A DNA stretch of 64,000 bases from Flavobacteriales bacterium. Its GTDB lineage: Bacteria; Bacteroidota; Bacteroidia; Flavobacteriales_E; Vicingaceae. Position 1 is the stretch's first letter. Each line of letters begins with the position of its first letter. The stretch lies in assembly GCA_002706365.1 (NCBI GenBank), contig PALM01000030.1, forward strand, positions 62,001-126,000, read 5' to 3'. The position numbers were made by a program, and so were the translations under genes. Under the pieces are notes generated by a model that did no database searches, was not told the origin of the DNA, and was given only the letters and a program-made list of their open reading frames with translations. Of the stretch, positions 1 through 8,631 are shown piece after piece.

Positions 1-239
1 AGGACTTTCAAAGCCGTTCTCAACCATAAATTGGCTTTGTACATCAATTTATGGTCACCTCTGAAGCTAACCGCACGCTTAAGTACTCTAACATTCTTTG
101 CACCTAATGCATCCAGCTCCTTTTCTACCAATGGCTCTAGATGCTGCATGCAGGTTGCCACCATTTCAAACTCAGCTTTCTGACTACTTAGGTCGATAAA
201 CTTGGGAGCTTCAAAACTTATACGTTTCCTTTTATTCAT
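1..239 (-). CDS. THUMP-domain RNA methyltransferase, N-terminal part (RlmL-like)
   Basis: Partial gene running off the left edge; only the first 79 residues are visible. The stretch FEMVATCMQHLEPLVEKEL followed by a lysine/arginine-rich segment (RVLKRAVSFRG) and MYKANLWLRTA is the typical start of the Bacteroidota class I SAM-dependent RNA methyltransferases that begin with a THUMP domain and modify 23S rRNA guanosines (RlmL/RlmK-like, YpsC family). The catalytic Rossmann domain lies outside the window. The start is the ATG at 239, because a TATCTTTG box (complement 244-251) ends only 4 bases upstream of it. The gene is divergent from the symporter at 343. Family assignment is good; the exact target base is not visible. 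Confidence 0.8.
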   Translation of the reverse strand, partial: MNKRKRISFEAPKFIDLSSQKAEFEMVATCMQHLEPLVEKELDALGAKNVRVLKRAVSFRGDHKLMYKANLWLRTALKV

Positions 240-243
240 CTGC

Positions 244-251
244 CAAAGATA
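244..251 (-). promoter_or_regulatory. -7 promoter box TATCTTTG of the THUMP methyltransferase
   Basis: Exact match to the Bacteroidota -7 consensus TAnnTTTG. With the box at -11 to -4, transcription would begin at the base before the ATG at 239 or on it, so the mRNA is predicted to be leaderless. Confidence 0.5.
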
Positions 252-342
252 CATAAAGGCATTGCTGGCTTTTTATAAAGATGTTGATAAGATTATCCAT
301 ATCCAATATTATCTGAAGCGGAAATTTTATCCATTTGTATCT

Positions 343-2106
343 ATGGAATTAGCGCTTGTCGACTGGCTAATCATAATTGCCTATTTGGTTCTTGCTTTGG
401 GAATAGGCTTGCGTTATAGAAATGCAGCATCCGGAAGTCTGACCGACTTCTTTCTGGGTGGAAGGAAGTTCCCCTGGTACCTTGCCGGGATCTCTATGGT
501 GGCCACCACCTTTGCTGCTGACACTCCACTTTGGGTTACTGAAAAGATCGCTCAACACGGAATATCCGGGAACTGGCTGTGGTGGAATATGCTCATTGGT
601 GGAATGCTAACCACCTTCTTTTTTGCCAAGCTCTGGCGAAAAGCCGAGATCATCACTGAGCTGGAGCTGATCGAGTTTCGCTATAAAGGTAAAGCAGCCG
701 CCTTTCTCCGTGGATTTAAGTCGGTATACATGGGAATCTTCCTCAATGCTGTAATCATTGGATGGGTAAATACTGCATTGGGCACCATACTCATGAGCTT
801 CTTTGATATTCCCGAATCAGAAGTGCTCTATTACATCTTAGGCGCTATGCTAATTGTGCTGATCTATTCTTCCTTGGCGGGATTAACAGGTGTAGCCATC
901 ACCGATTTTGTGCAGTTCTTCATCGCAATGGGAGGATGTATAGTGCTTGCCATTGTGGTAGTCAACTCCGACGAAATTGGTGGAATTAGTGGTCTAAAGG
1001 AACAATTACCCGCTTGGCGATTCGACTTCTTCCCGAATATTGGAGATGGGAGTTTAAGTGAACAAGTGGGCACCTACAGCATTGGAATAGCTGCTTTTCT
1101 GTCATTTGGCTTGGTGCAATGGTGGGCAAGCTGGTATCCGGGAGCAGAACCAGGTGGCGGTGGCTACATTGCACAGAGGATGATGAGTGCCAGAAATGAG
1201 AAAGAAGCCATTTACGCCACTCTTTTCTTTCAAATTGCACATTACTGCCTTAGACCATGGCCTTGGATAATAGTGGGCTTATGTGCTTTGGTATTGTACC
1301 CTGATCTGAGCATTGAAGATTCTTCTCAAGGATTTGTATTGGCCATGAAGGATCATTTACCTGCGGGCTTGAAAGGATTGTTATTGGTGGCATTCCTCTC
1401 GGCCTATATGAGTACGCTTTCCACACAGTTGAATTGGGGAGCCAGCTACCTTACCAATGATCTATATCTGAGATTCTTAAGGAAAGGTAAAAAAGGTGAG
1501 ACAGAAGCGGAGAAGCAAAAAGACCTTGTTCAAAAGGGTCGTTTGTTCACTATTCTTATTGTATTCTTTGCATTGATAGCCGGTAGCCAGATGAAAACCA
1601 TAGATGGAGCCGCAAGATTCCTTATTGAGTGCGGTGCTGGTCTGGGAATGGTGCTTATACTTCGTTGGTATTGGTGGCGTATCAATGCCTGGAGTGAGAT
1701 TGTGGCCAGCATTGCTCCATTTGCGGGATATATAATGGCCAATTGGTGGCTAGAGTTGTCTGAGCCTTTCAATTTCCTATTCACAGTAGGTTTTAGCAGC
1801 ATATGTTGGATAGCTGCCACCTTCATTACCAAGCCGGAACCAAAAGAACATTTGCAAAAATTTTACGATAAAGTGGAACCCGCAGGCTGGTGGAAACCGT
1901 ATAAGCAGGAAGGTAAGAGACAAGCAATGTTACCTCTCATTATAGCCTGGATAAGTGCCATTATTATGGCCTATGCCCTACTTTTCCTAATTGGCGATCT
2001 CATTTTCGGCAATTGGAACAAGGTTTTTATTGAAAGTGTAGTTTTTGCAATAACGCTCTGGCTATTAACTTATCAAATCAAAAAAAGTGGCATTTTTGAT
2101 AATTAA
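343..2106 (+). CDS. sodium:solute symporter (SSS/SLC5 family)
   Basis: Polytopic inner membrane protein of 587 residues with about 13 hydrophobic segments, the usual size and pattern of the SSS family, which couple sodium entry to uptake of a solute. Family marks include the N-terminal segment LTDFFLGGRKFPWYLAG, a conserved glycine-rich GGGGYIAQRMMSARNEKEA motif in the middle, and AYMSTLSTQLNWGASYL, the usual sodium-site serine region near TM8. The open frame extends upstream to 202, but that extension is hydrophilic, runs into the divergent gene and is not family-like, so the ATG at 343 is chosen. The substrate cannot be read from the sequence; sugars, amino acids and organic acids are all possible. 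Confidence 0.9.
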   Translation: MELALVDWLIIIAYLVLALGIGLRYRNAASGSLTDFFLGGRKFPWYLAGISMVATTFAADTPLWVTEKIAQHGISGNWLWWNMLIGGMLTTFFFAKLWRKAEIITELELIEFRYKGKAAAFLRGFKSVYMGIFLNAVIIGWVNTALGTILMSFFDIPESEVLYYILGAMLIVLIYSSLAGLTGVAITDFVQFFIAMGGCIVLAIVVVNSDEIGGISGLKEQLPAWRFDFFPNIGDGSLSEQVGTYSIGIAAFLSFGLVQWWASWYPGAEPGGGGYIAQRMMSARNEKEAIYATLFFQIAHYCLRPWPWIIVGLCALVLYPDLSIEDSSQGFVLAMKDHLPAGLKGLLLVAFLSAYMSTLSTQLNWGASYLTNDLYLRFLRKGKKGETEAEKQKDLVQKGRLFTILIVFFALIAGSQMKTIDGAARFLIECGAGLGMVLILRWYWWRINAWSEIVASIAPFAGYIMANWWLELSEPFNFLFTVGFSSICWIAATFITKPEPKEHLQKFYDKVEPAGWWKPYKQEGKRQAMLPLIIAWISAIIMAYALLFLIGDLIFGNWNKVFIESVVFAITLWLLTYQIKKSGIFDN

Positions 2107-2124
2107 CTATCTTTACGCACCTAG

Positions 2125-3072
2125 ATGAATTATCCAATAAAATCAAGCCGTTCGATGAATCGTTACTCCGCTTTTAATTCTCTTCGAAGCATTTCTTTGA
2201 TCTGCATATTCGCATTAACTATCAGCCTACAATACTCTTGTGCTGAAAGTGATAAGAAAGCTCAGTCTGATAAAGACAAGAAAGAAGAGGTAGAAGAAAA
2301 GAATTCAAATCTTTTCGAGATCGAGGGAAAAGTCTTTAGCGTGCCCTCACCTATTCAAACGGCTTTCTTATTGAAAGAAGTTGGGACAGAGTATAGGTCA
2401 TCACTTCTTCACAACAGCGATGATGTATCTAAATACAATACCACTCATTCCAAAGCATTGATCCTTGGAATTTATGGAGCTGATCTAGGATATGCTACAA
2501 TTTATGATCAGTCTCAAGAAGCTCTTTCATATATGGCGGTATCTAAAAAGCTTACTGAAGATCTTGGTATTTCGGGGATTTACAATAAAGAATTACTAGA
2601 GCGCTTTGAAAATAATATTGGGAATGAAGATTCATTAATGTCTCTTGTTTCAGACGCTTTCAAGTCTGCGAATAGATTCTTAAAAGACAATGATCAGGAA
2701 GATCTATCTGCATTGATCTTAGCTGGAGGCTGGGTAGAAACCTTGCATTTCGCTACACAATTGGCCAACAACAATAACTTACCAGCAGTTAAGAACCGTA
2801 TTGGAGAACAGAAGATCACTATTGAGAATATGATCAACCTCTTGCTGCCTCATCAATCTAAGCCAGAAGTAGCCAAATTGATCAACGACCTCAATGAATT
2901 GAAGGATATTTATGCCGGAATCACTTTTAGCTATGAGTTCAAAGAGCCTGAGACTGATCCTGAGAATAAAAGAACGATCATCAAGAGCATCTCAAGTGTT
3001 GAGATGACAGAAGAACAATTGGGCGATATTACCGATAAGGTATACGCTATGAGAAATCGTATCATCAAATAA
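2125..3072 (+). CDS. secreted or lipid-anchored protein of unknown function
   Basis: 315 residues. A basic N-terminus and a hydrophobic stretch (SLICIFALTISL) are followed by a cysteine in QYSCAES, so export is clear and lipid anchoring possible, although Q at -3 is a poor lipobox. A lysine/glutamate-rich linker (about 42-62) precedes an alpha-helical body of about 250 residues without recognised catalytic motifs. It resembles the many Bacteroidota envelope lipoproteins annotated as hypothetical. A TATCTTTA box at 2108-2115 overlaps the symporter stop codon and would give a leader of about 6 bases to this ATG. The next small secreted gene follows after 11 bases, so the two are probably cotranscribed. 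Confidence 0.75.
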   Translation: MNYPIKSSRSMNRYSAFNSLRSISLICIFALTISLQYSCAESDKKAQSDKDKKEEVEEKNSNLFEIEGKVFSVPSPIQTAFLLKEVGTEYRSSLLHNSDDVSKYNTTHSKALILGIYGADLGYATIYDQSQEALSYMAVSKKLTEDLGISGIYNKELLERFENNIGNEDSLMSLVSDAFKSANRFLKDNDQEDLSALILAGGWVETLHFATQLANNNNLPAVKNRIGEQKITIENMINLLLPHQSKPEVAKLINDLNELKDIYAGITFSYEFKEPETDPENKRTIIKSISSVEMTEEQLGDITDKVYAMRNRIIK

Positions 3073-3083
3073 GAAAGAGCAGA

Positions 3084-3506
3084 ATGAGAAGAATAGTTCT
3101 ATTGTTAATTGCCACAGTTAGTTTGAGTCTGATCAGTTTTAACAGTCAGGCACAGTGCGACACTATAGCCACGGTATGCGCACAGCATTTCAGTCAGGAT
3201 TACCTTTCTGATGGACAAGAATACCGCGCCTTATTATTGGATGATCAAACGGCAGAGTTTCACCTTACCCTTTATGGTGGTAGTATTTATCGCTTTGGTG
3301 CTTGTAGTGGTCTTGATGATGGAAACTTATTATTTCGCTTATATGATGATCAGCGAAATGAGATCTTCTCTAATAGAAACCATGAGCTTGCGCCCTATTG
3401 GGACTTTGAAATAGAAAGTACGCTTGATGTGATCGTAGAGGCCAATCTCAACCCTCAAAAGGCAAGTTCCGGCTGTGCCGTCCTACTGGTCGGTTTTAAA
3501 CCCTAA
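3084..3506 (+). CDS. small secreted protein, unknown function
   Basis: 140 residues with a clear signal peptide (MRRIVLLLIATVSLSLISFNSQAQ) and a mature part of about 116 residues. The mature part contains four cysteines (CDT, VCAQ, GACSG, SGCAV) that could form two disulfides in the periplasm or outside the cell. The pattern of alternating hydrophobic strands (YRFGACSG, LLFRLYDD, LDVIVEANL, AVLLVGF) suggests a beta-sandwich, as in many Bacteroidota secreted proteins with a lectin- or pre-peptidase-like C-terminal fold. It lies 11 bases after the preceding lipoprotein gene and ends just before a terminator at 3512. I do not recognise a named family. Confidence 0.75.
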   Translation: MRRIVLLLIATVSLSLISFNSQAQCDTIATVCAQHFSQDYLSDGQEYRALLLDDQTAEFHLTLYGGSIYRFGACSGLDDGNLLFRLYDDQRNEIFSNRNHELAPYWDFEIESTLDVIVEANLNPQKASSGCAVLLVGFKP

Positions 3507-3511
3507 GATTC

Positions 3512-3534
3512 ATTCACCATAGCGTGAATTTTTT
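3512..3534 (+). terminator. rho-independent terminator
   Basis: Perfect 6-bp stem ATTCAC/GTGAAT with a 6-base loop followed by a T-run (TTTTTT), just after the stop codon at 3506. It closes the 2125-3506 pair. Confidence 0.7.
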
Positions 3535-3579
3535 ATTACTTTCATATCCTTAAAACCCCTAAGCTGAGACAGTTCTTAA

Positions 3580-6500
3580 ATGAGTGAACGGATATTAAAA
3601 GCCCTAATGCAACTCTTTGCCATTGTGGCAAACGTAGGTAGGGACGACAGTAATACACGAGAATTCGTAAGTCTATTCCTCAATGAACAGCTTAACAAGG
3701 AGCTGGTAGAAGAGTATCTTCTCGTCTACGATCGCTATTACAACGAACAGAATAAGAAAAGAGAGGGGTTAAAAGCCAGAAAACGTACCTCACTCAACTC
3801 TGTGAAGGTTTTAAAGATCTGTGCAGAGATCAATAAAGAGCTTACGCAGAAGCAAAAGATCTATGTATTGGTTCAGCTTTTGGAGTTTATCTACCAAAAC
3901 AACAACGATACAGATCAAGCCTTAGAATTTGTCGCTACAGTTGCCGATTCATTTAATATTAGTCGAAATGAGTATGAGCTTGCAAAAGACTTTGTAGCGG
4001 CTAAAGAAGGCGAGATCAAGCTAACAGATTCTGTCCTTGTGATCAATAACAAGGATGAAGAACCTCAGGCAAAGCATCATATTCAGGCGGTGGGCTTGAA
4101 CGGTCAGCTCAGAGTGCTGCATATAAGAAGTGTAAATACACTTTTTATGAAGTATTTCGGAAGTACTGAACTACAGCTGAACGGCCAGCTTATCAACTCG
4201 CGTAAGACTTATGTGCTTACACAGGGTTCTTCATTGAGAAGTTCTAAGGTTGCTCCGATCTACTACAGTGATATCATCAACCGCTTTCTTACAGATACCA
4301 GTATAGAACGCACCAGCTTCAAAGCTGAACGTATCACTTATCGATTCAAGAATGGTAATATCGGACTCCATCCACTAACCATAAATGAAGAATCGGGGAA
4401 TCTGATTGGAATAATGGGTGCCAGTGGATCCGGTAAATCTACATTGCTCAATGTGCTGAACGGGAACTATAAGCCGGCAACAGGAAGCGTCTTGATCAAT
4501 GGTTATGACATTCACAATCCGGAGAACAAGGATGTGATTGAAGGGGTGATTGGCTATGTTTCTCAGGATGACCTTTTAATTGAAGAACTGACTGTCTTTC
4601 AGAACATCTTCTACAATGCCAAATTGTGCTTTGGAGATCAATCCGATATGGAGATCATCCGTCTCACCTTTAAAGTATTGCACTCCTTAGGATTATTTGA
4701 GATTAAGAATCTTAAGGTGGGTAGCCCACTGGAAAAGACCATTAGTGGTGGACAAAGAAAACGTGTGAATATCGCTCTAGAGCTTATCAGAGAGCCTTCA
4801 GTACTCTTTGTAGATGAGCCTACATCTGGGCTATCATCTAGGGACTCTGAGAATATCATGGACCTCTTAAAAGAATTGAGTTTAAGGGGGAAATTAATCT
4901 TTGTAGTAATTCACCAACCATCTTCAGACATCTTTAAGATGTTTGATAAGCTTATTATACTGGATACCGGAGGATTCCTCATATACAATGGTAATCCGGT
5001 GGATGCTATTGTCTACTTCAAAGAGCAAATGCAACAAGCCAATGCAGTAGAAAGTGAATGTCCGCAATGTGGTAATGTGAATCCGGAACAGATCTTTAAT
5101 ATCATAGAATCCAAGATATTGGATGAATATGGGAATCAGACTGATAGCAGACGTGTAGCCCCAAAAGAGTGGTACAAAACACATAAGGATAATGTAAACC
5201 TCGAATTAGGTAAAGAAGAAGGCAAACGCAATCCTCCGATCAGCAATTTGAAGATCCCCAACCCTCTTCGTCAGTTCAAAGTCTTTATGACCAGAGATGT
5301 GCTTTCTAAGCTCACCAATAAGCAATACTTATTGATCAATTTTCTGGAAGCACCAGTATTGGCATTCATTCTTTCTTTCATCATCAAATACTCGAACACA
5401 GAAAACGAAATGGGTTATGTGTTTAGGGAGAATGAGAACCTAACGGCTTATATCTTCATGAGTGTGATCGTGGCACTTTTCCTAGGTTTAACCGTTAGCG
5501 CAGAGGAGATCATTCGCGATCGAAAGATATTGAAGCGGGAGAAATTCCTGAATCTGAGTCGGGGTAGCTACCTCTTCTCCAAGATTGCGATCATGTTTGC
5601 CGTATCTGCAATTCAGATTTTCACTTTCGTACTTGTTGGAAATAGCATTTTAGAGATCAAAGGAATGTATCTTGAATATTGGCTGGTTTTATTTTCGGCA
5701 GCCTGCTTTGCAAATATGTTGGGCTTGAATATTTCTGCCAGTTTTGATTCTGCTGTAACCATATATATTCTCATCCCATTCCTTATCATTCCTCAATTGA
5801 TCCTTAGTGGGGTGATCGTGAAGTTTGAAAAACTCAACCCACTGATCACCGTGCAAAAGAAAGTACCTCTGGCGGGAGAGATCATGGCTTCTAAATGGGC
5901 TTTTGAAGCATTGGCAGTGCATCAATACAAGGGCAATAAGTTCAATGAGCAATTCTACTATATTGATAAGGATATCCATAAGGCCAGCTTTAAGAAGAAT
6001 TTCTGGCTGAGTGAATTGAAGGACAGGGTAAATTTCTTAGACCATCATATAGATGAGGGTGGGAATGTGAGAAAGAGTATGCAAGCTCAAGATGTGCTCT
6101 ACAATGAGATTCGCAAGGAAAATGAGCGCAATCCATCTGTAAAGTTAGATGAGGAATACCTTGAATTGTTGAAAAACCACGAGGTAAACGAGATACTTCT
6201 AGACGATATCAATGATTATCTAAGAGAGTTGAATAAGTACTATGTAAAAGAGTACAATCATTATAATGACGAGAAGGATCAATTGCTCATAGAACTTAAT
6301 GCAACAGATGAATTAAGGGAAGAATTCATAAAGCTCAAGGATGCTTATACGAACGAATCTTTGGAGGATTTGGTAACCAATAAGAACGATTTGGAAAAGA
6401 TCGTTGAATGGAAGGGAGAACTCATTCAAAGAGCCAATCCGATCTTCAAGGATCCAAAAGGCTTTAGAGCACATTTCTTAGCACCATCAAAGAGATTGTT

Positions 6501-6651
6501 TGGAACGAATATCACTACCTTCTCGGCCAACATTATGGTACTGTGGGTATTCTCGATCATATTGGCAATTACCCTTTACTATGATGGGTTGAGAAAGCTA
6601 ATTGAAGGTATAGCGGGAATATTCAAAGCTAAAAAGTTCAATGCGACATAA
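3580..6651 (+). CDS. ABCG-type ABC transporter with N-terminal TerB-like and FHA-like domains
   Basis: 1023-residue fusion. Residues about 1-130 are all-helical and match the TerB/DjlA-like tellurite-resistance fold. Residues about 165-245 look like an FHA-type beta domain (LQLNGQLINSRKTYVLTQGS). The ATPase follows with Walker A GASGSGKST (about 280-288), signature ISGGQRKRV (about 387), and Walker B with switch VLFVDEPTSGLSS (about 408). The ABC2-type membrane part starts near 585; a charged, partly coiled-coil segment (about 790-970) interrupts the last two membrane spans. ATPase before permease in one chain is ABCG topology, here for export of an unknown substrate. FHA domains bind phosphothreonine, which suggests phospho-control; the neighbouring SiaB kinase-like gene makes that attractive but unproven. 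Confidence 0.85.
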   Translation: MSERILKALMQLFAIVANVGRDDSNTREFVSLFLNEQLNKELVEEYLLVYDRYYNEQNKKREGLKARKRTSLNSVKVLKICAEINKELTQKQKIYVLVQLLEFIYQNNNDTDQALEFVATVADSFNISRNEYELAKDFVAAKEGEIKLTDSVLVINNKDEEPQAKHHIQAVGLNGQLRVLHIRSVNTLFMKYFGSTELQLNGQLINSRKTYVLTQGSSLRSSKVAPIYYSDIINRFLTDTSIERTSFKAERITYRFKNGNIGLHPLTINEESGNLIGIMGASGSGKSTLLNVLNGNYKPATGSVLINGYDIHNPENKDVIEGVIGYVSQDDLLIEELTVFQNIFYNAKLCFGDQSDMEIIRLTFKVLHSLGLFEIKNLKVGSPLEKTISGGQRKRVNIALELIREPSVLFVDEPTSGLSSRDSENIMDLLKELSLRGKLIFVVIHQPSSDIFKMFDKLIILDTGGFLIYNGNPVDAIVYFKEQMQQANAVESECPQCGNVNPEQIFNIIESKILDEYGNQTDSRRVAPKEWYKTHKDNVNLELGKEEGKRNPPISNLKIPNPLRQFKVFMTRDVLSKLTNKQYLLINFLEAPVLAFILSFIIKYSNTENEMGYVFRENENLTAYIFMSVIVALFLGLTVSAEEIIRDRKILKREKFLNLSRGSYLFSKIAIMFAVSAIQIFTFVLVGNSILEIKGMYLEYWLVLFSAACFANMLGLNISASFDSAVTIYILIPFLIIPQLILSGVIVKFEKLNPLITVQKKVPLAGEIMASKWAFEALAVHQYKGNKFNEQFYYIDKDIHKASFKKNFWLSELKDRVNFLDHHIDEGGNVRKSMQAQDVLYNEIRKENERNPSVKLDEEYLELLKNHEVNEILLDDINDYLRELNKYYVKEYNHYNDEKDQLLIELNATDELREEFIKLKDAYTNESLEDLVTNKNDLEKIVEWKGELIQRANPIFKDPKGFRAHFLAPSKRLFGTNITTFSANIMVLWVFSIILAITLYYDGLRKLIEGIAGIFKAKKFNAT

Positions 6652-6672
6652 TTCGCTTTGAGCATTACATAG

Positions 6673-6707
6673 AAAAAGCCCCTACGAAAATATCGCAGGG
6701 GCTTTTT
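6673..6707. terminator. bidirectional terminator
   Basis: AAAAAGCCCCT and AGGGGCTTTTT form an 11-bp stem with a 13-base loop. The A-run on one side and T-run on the other make it work in both directions, as fits its place between the converging transporter and siaBC genes. Confidence 0.85.
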
Positions 6708-6747
6708 ACTTTATAATGGTATACCGATCGAAGTATTGAAGGAGTCT

Positions 6748-7128
6748 TTATTCCTCGATCTCTATCATTTTAAATGGAATATTGATGATGGCTTGGTAAT
6801 CTTCACCAGCCTCTAGCATATCTTCATCATCTTCTTCATAATGCCAGTTGATGATCACTTCACTGCCATCAGAATTAATCTTCTCTAGCTTCTTGAACAC
6901 ATCCAAGATGCATTTAGAAGAACTTGTATTAAAATACTCTAAAACGATATCTACATTCGTTGTGTCCTTAGGAGATCCAGAATACTCTTCCAACGAATCC
7001 ACCAAAGGTTTATAAAACTCAATTGAGTTTTCAGGAATAGACCTACCCTGAATCAGTAATTTGCCACCTTCCGGATCAAATTTGATAGTTGGTGTCTTTG
7101 GGCTTCCTTCAATCGTTAACTTTTCCAT
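6748..7128 (-). CDS. siaC: SiaC-family regulatory phosphoprotein (DUF1987)
   Basis: 126 residues. The pattern of EGSPKTPTIKFDPEGGKLLIQGRS, FYKPLVDSLEEY and a central strand ending VDIVLEYFNTSSSKC matches the DUF1987/SiaC fold, similar to anti-sigma-factor antagonists. In Pseudomonas aeruginosa SiaC is phosphorylated by SiaB and dephosphorylated by the PP2C phosphatase SiaA, and its unmodified form activates the diguanylate cyclase SiaD. Candidate phospho-acceptors lie in the NTSSSK segment. The gene lies 12 bases after siaB on the same strand, so the two form an operon. No SiaA or SiaD homologue is present in the window. Confidence 0.85.
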   Translation of the reverse strand: MEKLTIEGSPKTPTIKFDPEGGKLLIQGRSIPENSIEFYKPLVDSLEEYSGSPKDTTNVDIVLEYFNTSSSKCILDVFKKLEKINSDGSEVIINWHYEEDDEDMLEAGEDYQAIINIPFKMIEIEE

Positions 7129-7140
7129 CTTCTGTGTAAT

Positions 7141-7686
7141 TTATTGGGCAACTTTTATGTTTAAACTGTAAAAAGAGTGTTTATCATCTATTTTTTGGAA
7201 GTCGTAATCTAGCTTTTTACCCGACTTTCTGGCGATATCGATCATTCCTAATCCCCCACCGCCTTTATCAGACATCATGCCGTTATTCAGCACTTCCTTG
7301 TAGTATGCTTTAAGCTCATCAGGATCGAGAGAATTGATCTTCTCCAACTTCTCTTTTAGCTTATCCGCATTTTCATTCTTAATGTAATTTCCTGTAAAGA
7401 TCGAATACGCATCACCATCCTTACCTACCATAAAAATAACCGTGTTGAAGCCTTTAGCAGCATCATCAGGTTGCTTATCTAAATGGTGATACAAGTTTTG
7501 CAGCGCCTCAACTAAAATATTATACACCTTCTTCTTGACCTTGGAGGGTTCGTTTAAACGATCCATCTTGGATTCCATGATCTGAAGTACAGAGGTAAGT
7601 AATTCAGAGGTGACACTGCCCTTGAACGACAACATTATGTTGTCCTTCTCCATCTTGTTATAGAAATCGAAAATATTTACTTCCAT
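7141..7686 (-). CDS. siaB: SiaB-family protein kinase-like protein (DUF6272)
   Basis: 181 residues from the ATG at 7686. The C-terminal GGGGLGMIDIARKSGKKLDYDF motif is the glycine-rich G-box of a GHKL-type ATPase fold, and the helix VYNILVEALQNLYHHLDK carries the N-box-like E and N residues. This matches the SiaB kinase family. Its partner is the SiaC phosphoprotein encoded directly downstream. Upstream in-frame TTG (7701) and GTG (7692) codons exist, but a TATTTTTG box at complement 7704-7711 puts the transcript start near 7700. This leaves the ATG as the natural start with a leader of about 14 bases. It is transcribed divergently from the methyltransferase gene at 7881. Confidence 0.8.
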   Translation of the reverse strand: MEVNIFDFYNKMEKDNIMLSFKGSVTSELLTSVLQIMESKMDRLNEPSKVKKKVYNILVEALQNLYHHLDKQPDDAAKGFNTVIFMVGKDGDAYSIFTGNYIKNENADKLKEKLEKINSLDPDELKAYYKEVLNNGMMSDKGGGGLGMIDIARKSGKKLDYDFQKIDDKHSFYSLNIKVAQ

Positions 7687-7703
7687 TTCCACTGAGGGCA
7701 ATA

Positions 7704-7711
7704 CAAAAATA
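7704..7711 (-). promoter_or_regulatory. -7 promoter box TATTTTTG of siaBC
   Basis: Exact TAnnTTTG match upstream of siaB. It decides the start codon: the TTG at 7701 would lie at or before the transcript start. Confidence 0.5.
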
Positions 7712-7866
7712 TTGCTGCGACTTCGTTAAAATTGGTTATTCTTCTGAATTACAAAAGATTCAGAATTACGAAATAAGATAAAATTGTTTGATAAAACAAT
7801 AATTTATCTAAATATTTAAAGTGTCTGAGCTGCCCTATTTTCGGGCTAGAATCGCCGATTTATCGA

Positions 7867-7874
7867 TACTTTTG
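7867..7874 (+). promoter_or_regulatory. -7 promoter box TACTTTTG inside the upstream extension of the methyltransferase frame
   Basis: Exact TAnnTTTG match located downstream of the GTG at 7821 and just before the TTG at 7881. If used, it excludes the GTG start. Confidence 0.4.
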
Positions 7875-7880
7875 AAAACC

Positions 7881-8630
7881 TTGGAAACAAAGAAAGAAAG
7901 CATAGACAACTGGTTCACAGACTGGTTTGACTCCGACCATTATCACCTTCTCTACCAACATAGGAATGATGCGGAGGCTGAAGCATTCATCAATAGACTG
8001 TTCAATAAACTCAATCTAGAGAAAGGTTCAAAAGTTTTGGATCTGGCCTGTGGTAAAGGAAGACATGCTTTACAAGTGTATCAATTGGGTTATGATGTCA
8101 CCGGTCTTGACCTTAGCGAAGAAAGTATTGCACATGCCAAGAAGTTTGAAGAAGAGGGCTTGCGATTTGTAAGAGGAGATATGCGCCAATTATCATTGGA
8201 TGCTAAATTCGACCTTACATTAAACCTATTTACCAGTTTTGGTTACTTCAAAGAGCAAGAAGAGGACCTTAAAGTGCTCGATGGCTTATCTGAGCATTTG
8301 GAAAAAGATGGGATGGTATTGATCGACTTCCTCAATGTGAAGAAAGTAGAAAGCGATCTTCCATGTAGTAATACCATTCAAAGGGAACATATTGAATTCA
8401 AGACTTCCAAGAAGTTGGAAGATGGATTTATTGTGAAAGACATCATATTTGAGGACAAAGGCAAATCACATCATTTCAAAGAGTATGTGAAATACCTCAA
8501 ATTGAGCGATTTTGAAAATTATTTTAAGAAAGTGGGCATGAAGATCAAAGCAGTCTACGGAGATTATCATCTAAATCCATTCGAGGAGGATCGATCAGAC
8601 CGTTTAATCATGATTGCCAAATACGCATAA
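7881..8630 (+). CDS. class I SAM-dependent methyltransferase
   Basis: Small-molecule-type methyltransferase of about 245-250 residues. Motif I VLDLACGKGRHAL, the acidic end of strand 2 (GLDLSEESI) and motif FVRGDMRQL give a standard SAM-binding Rossmann core. The N-terminal WFTDWFDSDHYHLLYQHRND is the usual start region of a Bacteroidota subgroup annotated only as methyltransferase. The start is uncertain: no ATG lies before the conserved region. Candidates are GTG 7821 (before the promoter box), TTG 7881 (3 bases after the predicted transcript start) and the non-standard ATA 7902, which sits exactly where family members begin. The ZIP gene starts one base after this stop codon, so the two are cotranscribed. 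Confidence 0.8.
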   Translation: METKKESIDNWFTDWFDSDHYHLLYQHRNDAEAEAFINRLFNKLNLEKGSKVLDLACGKGRHALQVYQLGYDVTGLDLSEESIAHAKKFEEEGLRFVRGDMRQLSLDAKFDLTLNLFTSFGYFKEQEEDLKVLDGLSEHLEKDGMVLIDFLNVKKVESDLPCSNTIQREHIEFKTSKKLEDGFIVKDIIFEDKGKSHHFKEYVKYLKLSDFENYFKKVGMKIKAVYGDYHLNPFEEDRSDRLIMIAKYA

Positions 8631-8631
8631 G

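Noticed and set aside
202-342. N-terminal extension of the symporter frame
   Set aside because: The 47 extra residues overlap the divergent methyltransferase gene and its promoter and are not family-like; ATG 343 begins a normal SSS protein.
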